From Acorus gramineus (taxonomy: Eukaryota > Streptophyta > Magnoliopsida > Acorales > Acoraceae), in contig CM060850.1 of assembly GCA_030737835.1 (NCBI GenBank), positions 4,780,015-4,844,014 on the forward strand: DNA of 64,000 bases, read 5' to 3'. Positions 36,801-48,614 of this stretch are shown in pieces; position 1 is the stretch's first letter, and each line of letters begins with the position of its first letter. The notes below the pieces were generated by a model. That model saw only the letters and a program-made list of their open reading frames with translations. It was not told where the DNA came from and did not search any database. Position numbers and translations under genes: made by a program.

Positions 36801-39800
36801 ATTCTTAAAAAAAAAATTGTGATCTACAATATATTGTGGTGGTATATTTTTATTGTAAATTAAATGAAAATTTTCTTGTACATGATGTCCTTCAGGTCAG
36901 ACAGGAAGTTCTTGTCTCATGTGTTCGAGGAAGTCATCAAGGCAGGTGCAACAACAATCACAGTCACTGATACTGTTGGATGCACCCTCCCATTTGAATT
37001 TGGAGAGTTGATCACTTACTTGAAGTCCAACACTAAAGGCATAGAAAATGTCATCATTTCCACACACTGCCACAATGATATAGGGCTGTCAACTGCCAAC
37101 ACCTTAGCGGTTTGTAAATTTTGCCTCTCCCACTCATTTATATCTCTCATTGTCAAAAATTTATTGTTGCAATATTGACTATCTAGTCTAGCAACCATTA
37201 CTTGATTGTTATCTATTTGTAATGTCTGGAGTGATCACTTCAATTCTTTGGGCTCTGTTTCAGGGTGTCCTTGCAGGTGCAAGACAAGTAGAGGTTACCA
37301 TCAATGGCATTGGTGAGAGAGCTGGAAATGCTGCCTTAGAGGAGGTATATGTACAAATCTTATAGTTCTATCTATATGTATATAGGCATGCAAACACAAT
37401 TTTTAGTAGCTCCAACAATTGTGTGATCCATTCAAAAATATTGTTATGTTTGATATAGTATAACATGTTGATAATACAACTGATGGGTGAACATGTATTT
37501 AGATTACTATATGATAACTGAAGGGGCAACAATTTGTGAATTTGTAGGTTGTGATGGCTATGAAGTCTCGCAAGGAAGTTCTAGGTGGTCTCCACACTGG
37601 AATCAACAGTGTACACATTCTCGCAGCAAGCAAGATGGTAACTTTCAATCACTTTCCCTGCCACAGATTTATTAATTATTTCTTCATGAGTTTCTCTTAT
37701 TATAATTTTATAATGTCATTGTTCTAGGTATCGGAATACACTGGATTTCATTTGCAGCCACATAAAGCAATAGTTGGCATCAATGCTTTTCGGCATGAAA
37801 GCGGAATCCATCAGGTATATATTAATATTGGTGACCTATTTCTTTAACCAATATTCCGTTAGGGTCTAAACTGCATGTGCGGTAACATGTATTGAATGTG
37901 TGGTCACACATTGACCATTCGAATGGTCACATAGGTCCATTCAAACGGTCATTCCTTTATGTTTTTTAAAATGTCATGCGAATGTTGTTTGAACGGAATT
38001 TGTTTTTAGAGCCGCTTATTTTTTAGAGCGACCAAACATACTAGCATGTGTAGCCGTACTTAAATCTATGGTTATAACCACATAATTCAAGAAAGATTGA
38101 TGTGAAACTATATTTATTTCTCGAATTTTCTACTATTTCACATACTTGAAAAGTGGTTTGTATGTGTGATTACTATCAAATCTTAGTTCTCATATTATTA
38201 ATCAAATTTGTTCTTCTTTCTAGGATGGTGTTCTTAAGTTCCGAAAAACATATGAATTTCTCTCTCCTGAGGATATTGGACTGACTGATGTGTCCCGTAT
38301 TGTGCTTGGAAAGCATAGGTATGTGACTAATTTTTTTTTACTTGTTTCAATTTACCATTGCAATAAATATCACTATGGAAACTTGTTTTATTCGTGATAA
38401 TCAATTTAAAGTAACAAATATACTAACATTACGGTGGGGAATAGTTTTAAGAGTGTAAAATATCTCATGAAGAATGAAATTCGGGTAAAAATGAAAGTAT
38501 ATGGTTGAAATTTACCTTTTACTAAGCACATTTTTTGGTTGATGGAAACTATGCTTTTTGTTCCCTTGCCATAATTCTCTGTTTATTACAACATATTTCT
38601 TCTTCTTCATAGCTGCACCTGTCACCTCACCATTTTAGTAATCTTATTTTTCTTCCCTTAATGTGCTTTGCAGTGGGCGACATGCTTTAAAATCACGGCT
38701 TAAAGAGGTGCATTCTCTTTCATTATTGTACTGCATTTTTTTCTTTTTGTAGAAAGACTCTGTATTATGAGCAGATCATTAACATCCAAATCAAATTGGA
38801 AAAATCCCTTTTAAGGTCATATAATCCCTACTATAAGTAGGGCTAATAGTGGACCATAGGCTCAAGAATCATCCCAAAATGCTATGGGAGATTGGACATG
38901 GAAGCCCAAAATAAACAGTGGGTCAAAAGCCCATGAAACCCAGCCTCAAAAGGGCTTAACCCTTCCACCAGGCTAGAGCCTCCCAATGTCGAAATGTTTT
39001 TGATACATGAGAATAACATGGTGGTGTTTATAGATATTAATTTGTAATGTGTATGATCATGTTTTCAGCTAGGCTATGATGTAAATGGGAGTGAACTTGA
39101 AAGTCTCTTTGAGCGTTTCATAAAAGTTGCGGAGAGCAAGAAGGTAAAGTTCAATCATCCACTCTTCCAATAAATTTGTTTGCTTGTTAAAGTTGATGAT
39201 GCACATCATTAATTTACTTTCTCATAAAATAGTTTTCTGTATAGACACATTGAAATGAAAATGAAGAAATAAGTGATCTATTTTTATAATCTGTATTAAG
39301 TTCATTATAGCATATATACTTTTTTATTTTTTTCATAAATGTATATGTTTTTTTAGACAAATATATATATTTAAAAACCTAAAATATGTTAGGAACAGTA
39401 AAAAAGAACGAATGTTCTTAATATTTTCCTTTTAAGTTTAATATATCCGGCCCTTTATTTTCTTTGTTTTTCTTCTCTCTCTCACCCTTTATAATCATAT
39501 TCGGACATCATTTATTTTATTTTATTTATTTATTTATTTGAATAGATATGCATATAATTTCTAAAAAAATATTTGTGTCTGATTATTGTTGGGTATTAAT
39601 TCTTACACAAAATTCTTGTATCCAACAGAATATCTCTGATGATGACATCAAGGCACTCATAACTAGCAACCATACCCAATCTCAAGTCAAATGGACCCTT
39701 GGTGATGTACAGGTAAGCTTATAATCCATTGATGACCATTTTTTGGGCGAAAATACAACTCAGAATATTATAAGGTTATCTATAACACACTGTATATAAC

Positions 39801-40676
39801 TTATCTAACACAATATATACCAGATCTAAAATGTTTTTAATTATATACTCTTTTTCATCTCTTGTGAAAAAAACATAAAAATTATATGCATTTCAGTACG
39901 TACATGCATCTAAAACCCTGTTTTTTATTAGCTAGGAAAGAATGCAATCCATTAATAAATATACATTTTTTAAGTGAAATGAGCTTTGGGAAAGTAAGCT
40001 AACACCCCCCTCTCACTGAAGGATGATCAAGAATCAAATTCTAGAGGCACCAATCTTTATAAAAAAAAGGTATACATTTTTTAAAAACAAATTCAGAATT
40101 TGTGTGAACAGCAAAATGGATTTCTAAAAAACCGCGCATTGAATCAAGTTTTATTAAGTTACTTTATTCAAAATCATACTTTTTCAGTACATTTCCGAAT
40201 GCAACCTTAAGTTAATTTTCTATTAAAAATGACCTATGTTGGGCCCGAGCAACCCTGCAAGAACCGATGACCATTTACAAAAGAAAGTCCCACAGACAGT
40301 CCTAAATGTTTTAATTTTCTAAAAATAGTAAAAATCATCTAATTAATATACTTTTTAATGAAAGTGTATATCATTCCTTTTTTATTGAATAATTTCATTC
40401 TTAATAAATATAAATTGAAAAAAAATATGGAGATATATATATCTCACTTAAGGATATATATACCTCTCTAGAGGGCTAACGAGATAGATAAGACAGCACT
40501 AGAGTCTAACACTATATTACAAATCCTCAATGAAAATGTCCTATATTATGTTGCGTGCAAATATTAAAGATATTCAATCACAGGTCACAAATGGAACAAA
40601 TGGTTCTTCTAATGGAAAAGAAGAGAAGATCTTTCAGAAATGTTCAGAAAATCTGTTGGCAACGGCAACCATCTAA
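30843..40676 (+). CDS. 2-isopropylmalate synthase-like enzyme lacking the LeuA regulatory domain
   Basis: Ten exons: 30843-31345, 36896-37109, 37264-37344, 37548-37637, 37728-37814, 38224-38318, 38674-38707, 39069-39143, 39629-39712 and 40584-40676. All introns are GT-AG and all junctions keep the frame, giving 451 residues. The TIM-barrel catalytic part is complete: DTTLRDG (21-27), the metal-binding HCHND (225-229), [10 protein letters not shown] (253-262) and the 'HESGIHQDG' loop. The family condenses acetyl-CoA with 2-oxo acids; the plant paralogues are isopropylmalate synthase (leucine), methylthioalkylmalate synthase and citramalate synthase. The C-terminal LeuA dimer domain that binds leucine is absent: after exon 9 a 30-codon exon ends in TAA. 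The catalytic Glu position of the usual DGEQSPG is Asp here (DGDQAPG). No transit peptide precedes residue 10. Intron 1 (5.5 kb) is full of transposon remains. The exact substrate cannot be told from sequence. Confidence 0.88.
32263..32754. mobile_element. Long-TIR Mutator-like element in intron 1, copy of the 46.3-kb family
   Basis: Left words 'acccaaataactccc' and 'aaattcatataacccc' return as inverted complements at the right ('gggttatttggattttt', 'gttacatgaattt'). The interior resembles 46300-46834, including the 'gtttggttaac' and 'ttttagtatactgtgttttt' sections. The flanks tttaatgaa and tttattaaa are only partly alike. It lies in the first intron of the isopropylmalate-synthase-like gene and has no coding capacity. 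Confidence 0.65.
34214..34742. mobile_element. Inverted-repeat element inside intron 1
   Basis: Perfect 11-bp inverted arms CCCCCCGTATG (34214-34224) and its complement (34732-34742) bound an interior rich in ggataag/cttatcc words. It sits within a wider repeat-like stretch from about 33835 ('gggctgtttggct') to about 34820 ('ccaaacgggcccg'), suggesting nesting. No transposase and no clear target duplication. Confidence 0.45.
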
Positions 40677-41084
40677 GATATTTCAGAATATAATTAAGGC
40701 CAAGCAAGAGGTGATGCAAACCAAGATGTCATGCTTATTCAAGAAATGCAGAGCTGAGCCTCCAGATTTCCTTCTGATGATATTTCGAGGGCTCTCATTT
40801 ATTTTCTTATATGCAATAAGTCTTTAAGTGACATTATTACATCATGTTTTTTCATGTTCATTTGGAGGTCATGTTTTTCTATTATTTTGTTTTGTATGTG
40901 TTTCTATGTCCAAGTTGGAATATAATATTGTCTATTTTGATATTTTCCTATTGTAATAGATACGATTTTGTTGGATGCGTGAACCCATCAATTTCTGGTT
41001 ATATTATTTTTCATTCAATCAGAATAAATGAGCAGTGGATTCCATCTTTCGCTTTCATTTAAATTTGACAGAGCGTAGATAGAC

Positions 41085-41384
41085 AGAGATCGGATCCAAT
41101 CAGGATTGGATCTGGTCAGTTTGATCAGTATCGAACTGGACGAAGTGAAAATCGAACTGCACCACCTATAAATCGAATTGCACAACCAATTGTTGAATAT
41201 ATATTTCACTCTCTTATTTGATCCAATCAACTATTGAAAAAAAATATGAATTCATAAGTATCATCAGTATTTAATAGAAAAGTAAAATATATACCCAACA
41301 ATTGGTTGTGCAGTTCAATTTATAGATGGTTCAATTCGATTTTCATTTTGTCTAGTTTTGATACTAACTGAACTGACCGGATTC
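41085..41384. mobile_element. Foldback insertion with an empty site in the paralogous copy
   Basis: A 300-bp stretch has long inverted arms: about 41129-41205 (through 'gcacaaccaattgttg') against 41287-41362 ('caacaattggttgtgc'). In the duplicated segment the flanks 'tagac' and 'acacattcaa' are directly joined near 58480. That shows the insertion happened after the duplication, or was absent from the copied source. Confidence 0.75.
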
Positions 41385-42894
41385 ACACATTCAATTGCTC
41401 TAATGGGTCTAACTTGCTTTACAAAGTTTTGCCCAGTCATGTTTTGTTTGTATTTGTATTATATTTTGAACATAGTTATTCTAACGTAAGGGTGCATGCC
41501 TACTGTTTCCATCATAAAAAAGGCTTTACATTGTCCTGATCGGCCACTAGCCTGCCGAATTTGTTTTTTCTTATCCAAAATCGGTAACAAAGCTCTTACT
41601 TTCATGAGGCGTATATTATACGTGAAATTTCTATAGGTGGGCTTCCATTTGGAACTTAAGTTCCAAACTTTCAAAAAGTAGGATTATTTCATGTCTCGTT
41701 TGGATTTGAGGTGGAGCAGATTCTACCGGGGGGGGAGGAACTCTACGTAACACCGCAACAGATCCAAATAGTAAAATGGTGTATGTATTTCAACATTGAA
41801 ACTAGTTTTTAAATTTAAAAATTATCCGCGTTTGAATTCTCTAGAAAAAAATGTTTTTAATTTCTACAGCTGTCCGCTTTTCCAAACGCGGAGTTTTTCA
41901 CTGCACACCCAAATGCACCTTAAAAGACATTTTAGAGCGAACGTTTTGAATGCAGGGGTATGTTTTTGGTGAATACTAGTTAAATGCATGCGCAAATGTA
42001 CTTGTTTGGATGTCACTGTAAGTGAAATGAATGGAAGTAAGTGATTATGTAATTTTATAGCAATCCCATTAAAAAAATCATGCAAAATTGAAGCACTGCA
42101 CATTTGTTTAAACCAAGAAATTTTTCTCTAGTACTTTAAAATTTATAAGACAACACAAATAGTTCTCCTATACGATGCATTCCTTCAAAATGTGCTAATC
42201 ATGCTAACCTGGACATGGTTAAAACTACATTATAAAGTCATGCCAATATACTTGAAAAAAAAAAAAACAACTCACTTGATTCAGCTCATTTCGATGTATT
42301 TCTTCACATTTTTAACTCGAAATAGAACAAAATTTTACCAGAAAATACATCATATCTGAATCTCTTAGACATTAGGGCGAAATTCCAAAAATTAAGTTTG
42401 GTGATGTTTCTTATATTACACCAAAAAATGAATAATCTTACACCAAAAAATGAATAATCAAAAGGTATTGTGATAATAGTTAAATCTCGTTGACTGACAA
42501 AACAATCAGCCTTTTTGCACTGTGAAACTCTTTTTTGGAGCAGTCTAGATCGAAATAATATACTTTTCCAACCAATTTTTCAACTTTAAGATTACTAATC
42601 ATTTTTTTAAAGTACCAACCTACAAGCAATTCTAAACATCAGTATTACAAATATTGCTTGCTCACATTTAATATTTGACCAATAATGAAGAATCGTTGGA
42701 ATTCATAAAATTGTAGGAATTTGTAAATGAAAAAAGTTTAACAAAAACTCTAACAAACTGATTATAAAAGTAAACAATTGATATAAAATAAAGGAAAATG
42801 AATAACCAGACGTGTCAAATACTTTATTTATAAATATATAAAAAAAAATCTAAAACATCATTAAAGAAAACTAAAAAATTAATAATACCACAAT

Positions 42895-43474
42895 TAGGGG
42901 TGGTAAACGAGCCGAGCGAGCCGAGCTTTGACATGTTCAAGCTCGGCTCGTTTATAAACGAGTCGAGCCGAGCCGAGCAGAGCTGAGCCTCAACGAGCCT
43001 AGCGTTCTTCTTCATTTTAGGGTTTTTAAGGATCGAAAACAAAATTTTAACCTAAATGAGTCAAGTTTATGAGTCTAAATGAGCATAGCTTTGCATTAAT
43101 TTAATGTTCTGATCTTATAAAAGAGTTTAGTCAAGTTTTAACTAAGTTTTTTATAACACAACGAGTCGAATTTGAACACAAAATGAAGTTCGATTCAGGT
43201 CCCGAGCCTAACCGAGCTTTAAAAATTGTTCTAGCTCTGCATTAATTTAATGTTCTGATCTTATAAAAGAGTTTAGTCAAGTTTTAACTAAGTTTTTTAT
43301 AACACAACGAGTCGAATTTGAACATAAAATGAAGTTCGATTCAGGTCCCGAGCCTAACCGAGCTTTAAAAATTGTTCTAGCTCGCTCATTTGTTTAATCG
43401 AACGAGCCTGAACGAGCTTAAACCGAGCCGAGCCCAAGCCGAGCCCGAGCAGCTTGATTCGTTTACCAGCCCTA
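42895..43474. mobile_element. Non-autonomous hAT element (580 bp)
   Basis: The termini are TAGGGGTGGTAAACGA and the inverted TAGGGCTGGTAAACGA, one mismatch in 16. Both flanks carry the perfect 8-bp duplication accacaat (42887-42894 and 43475-43482). Subterminal DNA is dense in gagccgag words, as in many plant hAT elements. There is no transposase. The perfect duplication indicates a fairly recent insertion. Confidence 0.93.
43093..43384. repeat. 146-bp tandem duplication inside the hAT element
   Basis: Copies 43093-43238 and 43239-43384 differ at hardly more than one position (aacacaaaatg versus aacataaaatg). The duplication is internal to the hAT element and recent. Confidence 0.93.
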
Positions 43475-43499
43475 ACCACAATAATGGTAACAAAAACAT

Positions 43500-43789
43500 A
43501 ATTTTTTCATAATAATTATGTTTTTAGAAAAGCAAATGAAAACTAATTGTAAAATGCAAATCTATACAAATCGGTGAAACACTGAAACCAGACATCCATA
43601 CAATGCACCCATGACTAACATCTTAAAGAATTTCATGTGCATCTCCTCCTCCCAGTATTCTAAAAATCGGGAAAAAGAGGCGAGTAGGCGGCGCTTTAGG
43701 CGGAGGCGGGTACTGCCCGCATCGCCCAGGCCCTACGCGGCCTACCTAGGCGCTGGGCCTAATCGGCCGCCTTGGCGGGCCTAGTCGGG
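43500..43789. other. GC-rich repeat end, possibly a hAT relative
   Basis: From about 43657 the sequence reads 'cagtattctaaaaatcggg' followed by 'aggcggcgctttaggcgg' and dense ggcctaggcg words. This is a pattern I associate with hAT-type non-autonomous elements in plants. The other end was not found. The unidentified gene fragment begins directly behind it. Confidence 0.35.
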
Positions 43790-43987
43790 GTCCGGTCTTG
43801 AACCCGGATGAGCAAGAGGAGGTCGGAGTTGCCGCGGGACTCCTCCTGCTCGATCTAGGAGACGATCCTCCACGAGGGATGGCATGCGCTCCTCGAAGGA
43901 GAGCTGCTCGAACAAGGTTGAGTCGGAGGAGATGACCATCTCCTCGTAACGCTACACCAACTTCACCATGGAAGTCACCGACGCCAT
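43790..43987 (-). pseudogene. Unidentified captured gene fragment
   Basis: On the minus strand from the ATG at 43987 the frame reads MASVTSMVKLV, then a stop, then 'RYEEMVISSDSTLFEQLSFE' followed by 'ERMPSLVED'. The acidic, balanced composition is clearly protein-like, and the frame shifts further on. I do not recognise the family. It adjoins a repeat end at about 43657, so it may be a piece of a host gene carried by a transposon. Confidence 0.4.
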
Positions 43988-44639
43988 TGTTATTGTTTCT
44001 TTCATTTTTTATGGTTTTGGGAGAGAGAAGGATGACATGTACTCATTGATTGCAGATGTCATTTGCTTTTTCTTTTCATTTTCTTTTTATTTTTTTTAAG
44101 GGCAGGGGAAGAGTAGCTGGCATTTATTAATTGATTGCAAGTGTATAGCAGGGGTTCTAATTTATATGTTTACATATTTGTATTTTTATTTATTTTTTCT
44201 TTGGATTTTGATTCTAGCTTTATATATGTGTTTAATTATGATCTATTGGGTTTATATAATTTCAATAAAAATATTTAATTTATGTAAATTGGCGGTGTTT
44301 GAATTTATTGTGAAAAATACATTTGAATTAAATATTCGAATGAGGATGATGAAAAATGGATGGGTACAAAAATAAATCAGTCTATATATACACACATATA
44401 TACACAAACGGACATAAATATTATTTTATATTATTAAAATAGTGATAGATTAATTTTTAATTAATTTTTACTTAATCGAATAATCCTAAGTCCTCCCCTA
44501 ACCATCTCACTAGCGCCTATTGCTTTTTATAACATTGCCTCCTCCCCGTGCAAGGTCCCCATGCATGCCAGCTCCACCAATCCAAGACCACCTACCCATC
44601 TCTTCCTCCAAAACCTACCCATCATTTCCACATATTGGC

Positions 44640-45433
44640 TCATCGCAAGAAGCTCCATTAAATCAATCACTCTCTTCCCCTCCGCCATGGCCGGCCTCCC
44701 ATCCATTCCCCGCCATTGGACCAACCCCTCGCTTTCAAGATCTCCTCCGCGTTGCCTTAAGCGAAGGCGACAACGCTCATGGTGGTGGTCAATCAGATCC
44801 AGCCCTCCAGCTCGTGGAGGAGTAGAGGAACGCTGCGCACTTTGGAAAAACCATCGCTATATCTCACGTTGTTCGGGTAGTGGAGCGGCTGCTTGCTAAG
44901 GCGATGCTCGACAAGTTCCCAGAGAGAGTCGAGCCCACCATGTGGCGACAGCGAAAGCTCAAACCATCGGTAAAGTGGGAAGAGTCGAACCGTCGGTAAT
45001 GACGGGGATTTGAGAAGTCGTAGAAAGAAAAGATACAGTGGAGTACATGCAGCTTGGGGAGGTGGTGCTAAGGGTGAATAGGGTTATGGCGTTTTTGGGT
45101 CTGGTTTTATGCGGCGTGGCTACAGTGGTGGCAGGTGCGTTGATCGGGTCGACGGTGCATGGGGTGTGGAATGCTTTAGTGGAGATTGTTGGTGGGGCAT
45201 TAGCGACGGTTGTGAATGCGGTTGAACATGGGAGATAAGTTGGGATGGTGTTCGAGATGTATCGGAATTGCAGAGGTACTATCGGAGATTGGGGGAATCA
45301 ATAGAGACGAATTTGGAGACGAATGATGATGAGGATTGTTCGAGTCGAAAATAGGATTGCAACTTGGACGTAGAGTGTCAGAGTTGGAAGGACTTGCAGG
45401 GGCGAAGAATGAATTTTCAGGGAAGCTCTTTTG
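44640..45433 (+). pseudogene. At4g22030-like (plant 'probable F-box') pseudogene
   Basis: Pieces in several plus-strand frames follow the order of At4g22030-type proteins. 'LQLVEE' is followed by a stop, then 'RNAAHFGKTI', 'KAMLDKFPERVEPTMW' and 'KLKPSVKWEE'; then 'YMQLGEVVLRVNRVM', a hydrophobic segment and 'GGALATVVNAVEHGR' (45038-45238); then 'VGMVFEMYRNC', 'ESIETNLETND', 'RRVSELEGLAGAKNEFSGKL' and a stop near 45433. In-frame stops (near 44825 and 45000) and shifts break it. The first half and the plastid-type N-terminus are reduced. The function of the family is not known. Confidence 0.65.
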
Positions 45434-46299
45434 ATTGTCAGGGGCCGGGGGGATTGTTTTTTGAATGATTTTGTATAGCTGATTTATTTATTTATTTATT
45501 TGTATGGTCATGTGGGGCTATGTGAATTTATGTAGTAATGCCAATGTGTGATGACATAATGATCCATTGTAATCAGTTTTGGTTGAATTATAATGTTTTA
45601 AAAGGCAAAATGGTGTTGATAGTTAATACAAGTGGTACTAAATGCGAGGAAGATCATTTGGAGCCTTATTGTTATTAAGCGAAATATCACATGTAATCTT
45701 CGCACATAACATGTCTTCAATTAAAATTTAATTTAGATTGTGAACGAGACATTATTTGAAGAATTGTATGTCACAATTGTCAATTCAAATTAAGGTCTCG
45801 TTGAAAATGAATTTGAACAATTTTTGGATTTATAGGAAACTATTTTTTTCAAACATGTTTTTTCAAACATAAAAACTGAGATTAAAAAGCTAGAGACATA
45901 TACATACACCATTTAAAAAATATATAATCCATTAGATAACTAACAAGATACATGAACTATATTTGGAATTGTAAAAAGAACTTGGTCTATAGCACCCCTG
46001 AAATATGACAACACCAAGAACACATGCTCAAGGCCCAGCTCACATCCGATCCTACCCGGTCATCAGAAGGTTGCGCATTCGAATAACCCATTTGATACAA
46101 TTTGATAGATAATTTTTGCAAGAATGTTCGATGTCCACTTTACAGTTTAAAACACATATAGTATAATAAAAAAAAATTATTTTATCTAATGATATGTATT
46201 TTATTTTATTTTTGAGGAAAAAAAATAAATAATCACATTTTTAGAAATGGGATTTGAACCCACAACACCATTGAGGTATGTATTTCCATAAAAAGTAAA

Positions 46300-46834
46300 T
46301 GGAAAAATCCATATAACCCCCTGAAATCTGACTGAAATTCATATAATCCCCTGATTTTTCTTAAAATCCATATAATTCATGAAAACACCTAGTAAATACA
46401 AATAACCCTTGAATAAAATTTTTGTTGATAGATAATGAATATTTTGCGCATATTTCGTTTAGTTAACCTTGACTGAAAACACAATATACTAAAAAACCAT
46501 TACAATGGATTAGAAATGCGAAAAATCCTATGAAAATTATGATTTTACCTTCTCTGGACATTATAAAACTTTTTTCAGAGGGATAAAATCGTCGTTTATA
46601 GAAAAAAAATTGCATTTTTAACACATTGTAGGTTTTTTTGGTATATTGTGTTTTCTACCATGGTTAACCAAACATAATATTCACAAAATATTCATCATCA
46701 TCTCTAAACGTAAATTTTTTTTAGGGGATTATTTGGATTTACTAAGTGTTTTCAAGGGGTTACATATATTTTAAGAAAAGTTAGGGGGTTATATGAATTT
46801 CAGTCAGTTTACAGGGGTTATATAGATTTTTCCC
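46300..46834. mobile_element. Long-TIR Mutator-like element (535 bp)
   Basis: Inverted arms of about 115 bp start TGGAAAAATCCATATAACC at the left, with the complement of GGGAAAAATCTATATAACC at the right. A perfect 9-bp target duplication aaaagtaaa lies at 46291-46299 and 46835-46843. Related copies are at 32263-32754 and, as one arm only, at 21095-21235. There is no transposase frame. Arm length and 9-bp target fit Mutator-like MITEs. Confidence 0.88.
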
Positions 46835-48092
46835 AAAAGTAAAATATATTTAAATGAGATCAACCAAGTGCTGCTCAAGGTTTTACGACTAAGCGTGGTA
46901 AAATGGAGTTTAAAGAAATTGTGAAAAAAAAATTAGAAAATTATATACTGCATTACAGTGAGTAAAGAGGTCTAATAAGGTATATGAGATTACATTTGCA
47001 GTAAAAAAAGATTTTTGAGTGCACAAAACTTCCATTGGAGATTATTTTAGGCCCTATAATTCATGTGTTCCACGATACACTCAGTACGTTTTGATTAAAA
47101 GGATTTTTAGATGGATTAATATTTTATAAACATTTCACATATATTGTTATCATGTTATAAAAAGCAATTAAACGCTAGTCAGGTGGTTGAGCATAGACTA
47201 ATATTAATTGACTAGGCAGGATGAATCAATCTCTTTTTAAAATAATAAATATGAAAAATGCACATATTATATATAATAATTTTATAATACAACATAATAA
47301 CAAAGTAATATCAAATAAAATTAATAATACAAGTATGGTAAGGATAACAAAAAAATTAATTAATAGATATATAACTATAAAATAATTTAATAGCGTACTA
47401 GTCAACTGAAAATTAATAAAAAAAAAATGACTAAGCACTAAGTGTTGTGGGTTGGGCCTAAGTGAGAGATTCATGGGGGCTTAGAAACAGAATGAATGTT
47501 TAGAACATTGATTGTTATTCGTATTAGTACTTTATTTTGTCTTGCATATTTAAATCACATGCATTTGATACATGTAGTTATCATGCCAATGACATTGACA
47601 CCTGGACCATCTTTTATTAGATCTATACTAGTTAAGCTATCCTTTCATGCCAGATATCTCTTCTAATCGGGGACACATTTTGTTGTGGTGACGCGATGAA
47701 TTTGCATCTTTTTATATGTATTTTTTGTTATGCTTTCTATTCTCCATTCTTTCAGAGTTTGTAATTCAAATTCAAAAATAAAATCGGATAATAAATATCT
47801 ACTTTTTTTTACAAAAAAAAATACTAGTTAAACGAGTTCAAATCCTCTGTGTTGTCAGAAACCTACCACATATATGAAAAAAATCACCACCATGGAAAGA
47901 CCATAATTTGTGATGTTTATAAAAACAAACCTAGTGCGTGCTTATTTAATTTCTTTTAACCTATATACGTGACACCTGTTGATTAGTTAACACAGAATTT
48001 TTAAGAACCAAAGGATTTCTTCCTGTTAAAATATCCGCCCGGTCTGAAATCTAATTATAAATTTGTTAAAATTTATAATTAGATTTAAAATA

Positions 48093-48614
48093 AAGAGAAA
48101 TTAATTAGGGGTCTCCATGTTCACCCATCTATTGTTTTTAGATCCTTAGAATTTTTCAAATTGTTTTAACTCCTTAAAGTGATGAAAAATTATCTTTAGG
48201 TCTCTCCATCCGGATGCTTTTCAAAAATACAAAAAATGTTCCTCGTACAATTATTTTAATACACTGTTAACGCTCCCCGGGATATTGTTAAGTATCTCCA
48301 TTATACTGTTAACACTCTTCAGTACATTGTTAACATTCGCATAAAATGTCTCATATTCAATTATTTCAGTACACTTTAACCACTCTATATTATATTAATT
48401 GTTAAGTATCTCTAATACACTATTAATACTTTCCAATATATTATTAACCTTCTCAAAATTGGGTGAGAGCATTTTTTATATTTTTGAACAATATCTAGCC
48501 GGAGGGGCCTAAAGATAAATTTTTCAACATCTTAGAAATCTAAAAATACTTGAAAAAATTTAGGGACCTAAAAATAATAAATGGTTGATCACATGACCCC
48601 TAATTAATTTCCCC
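48093..48614. mobile_element. Long-TIR Mutator-like element, second family (522 bp)
   Basis: Inverted arms of about 125 bp begin (A/G)GAAATTAATTAGGGGTC and share 'TTTTTAGRTCC' and 'TATCTTTAGG' blocks further in. A perfect 9-bp target duplication tttaaaata lies at 48084-48092 and 48615-48623. The terminal word GAAATTAATT also ends the element at 23554-23892, so both probably belong to one family. Confidence 0.88.

Noticed and set aside
46245..46265. Possible tRNA or SINE from a GGTTCAAATCC-type B-box (minus strand)
   Set aside because: No A-box or cloverleaf at the proper distance; the word stands alone.
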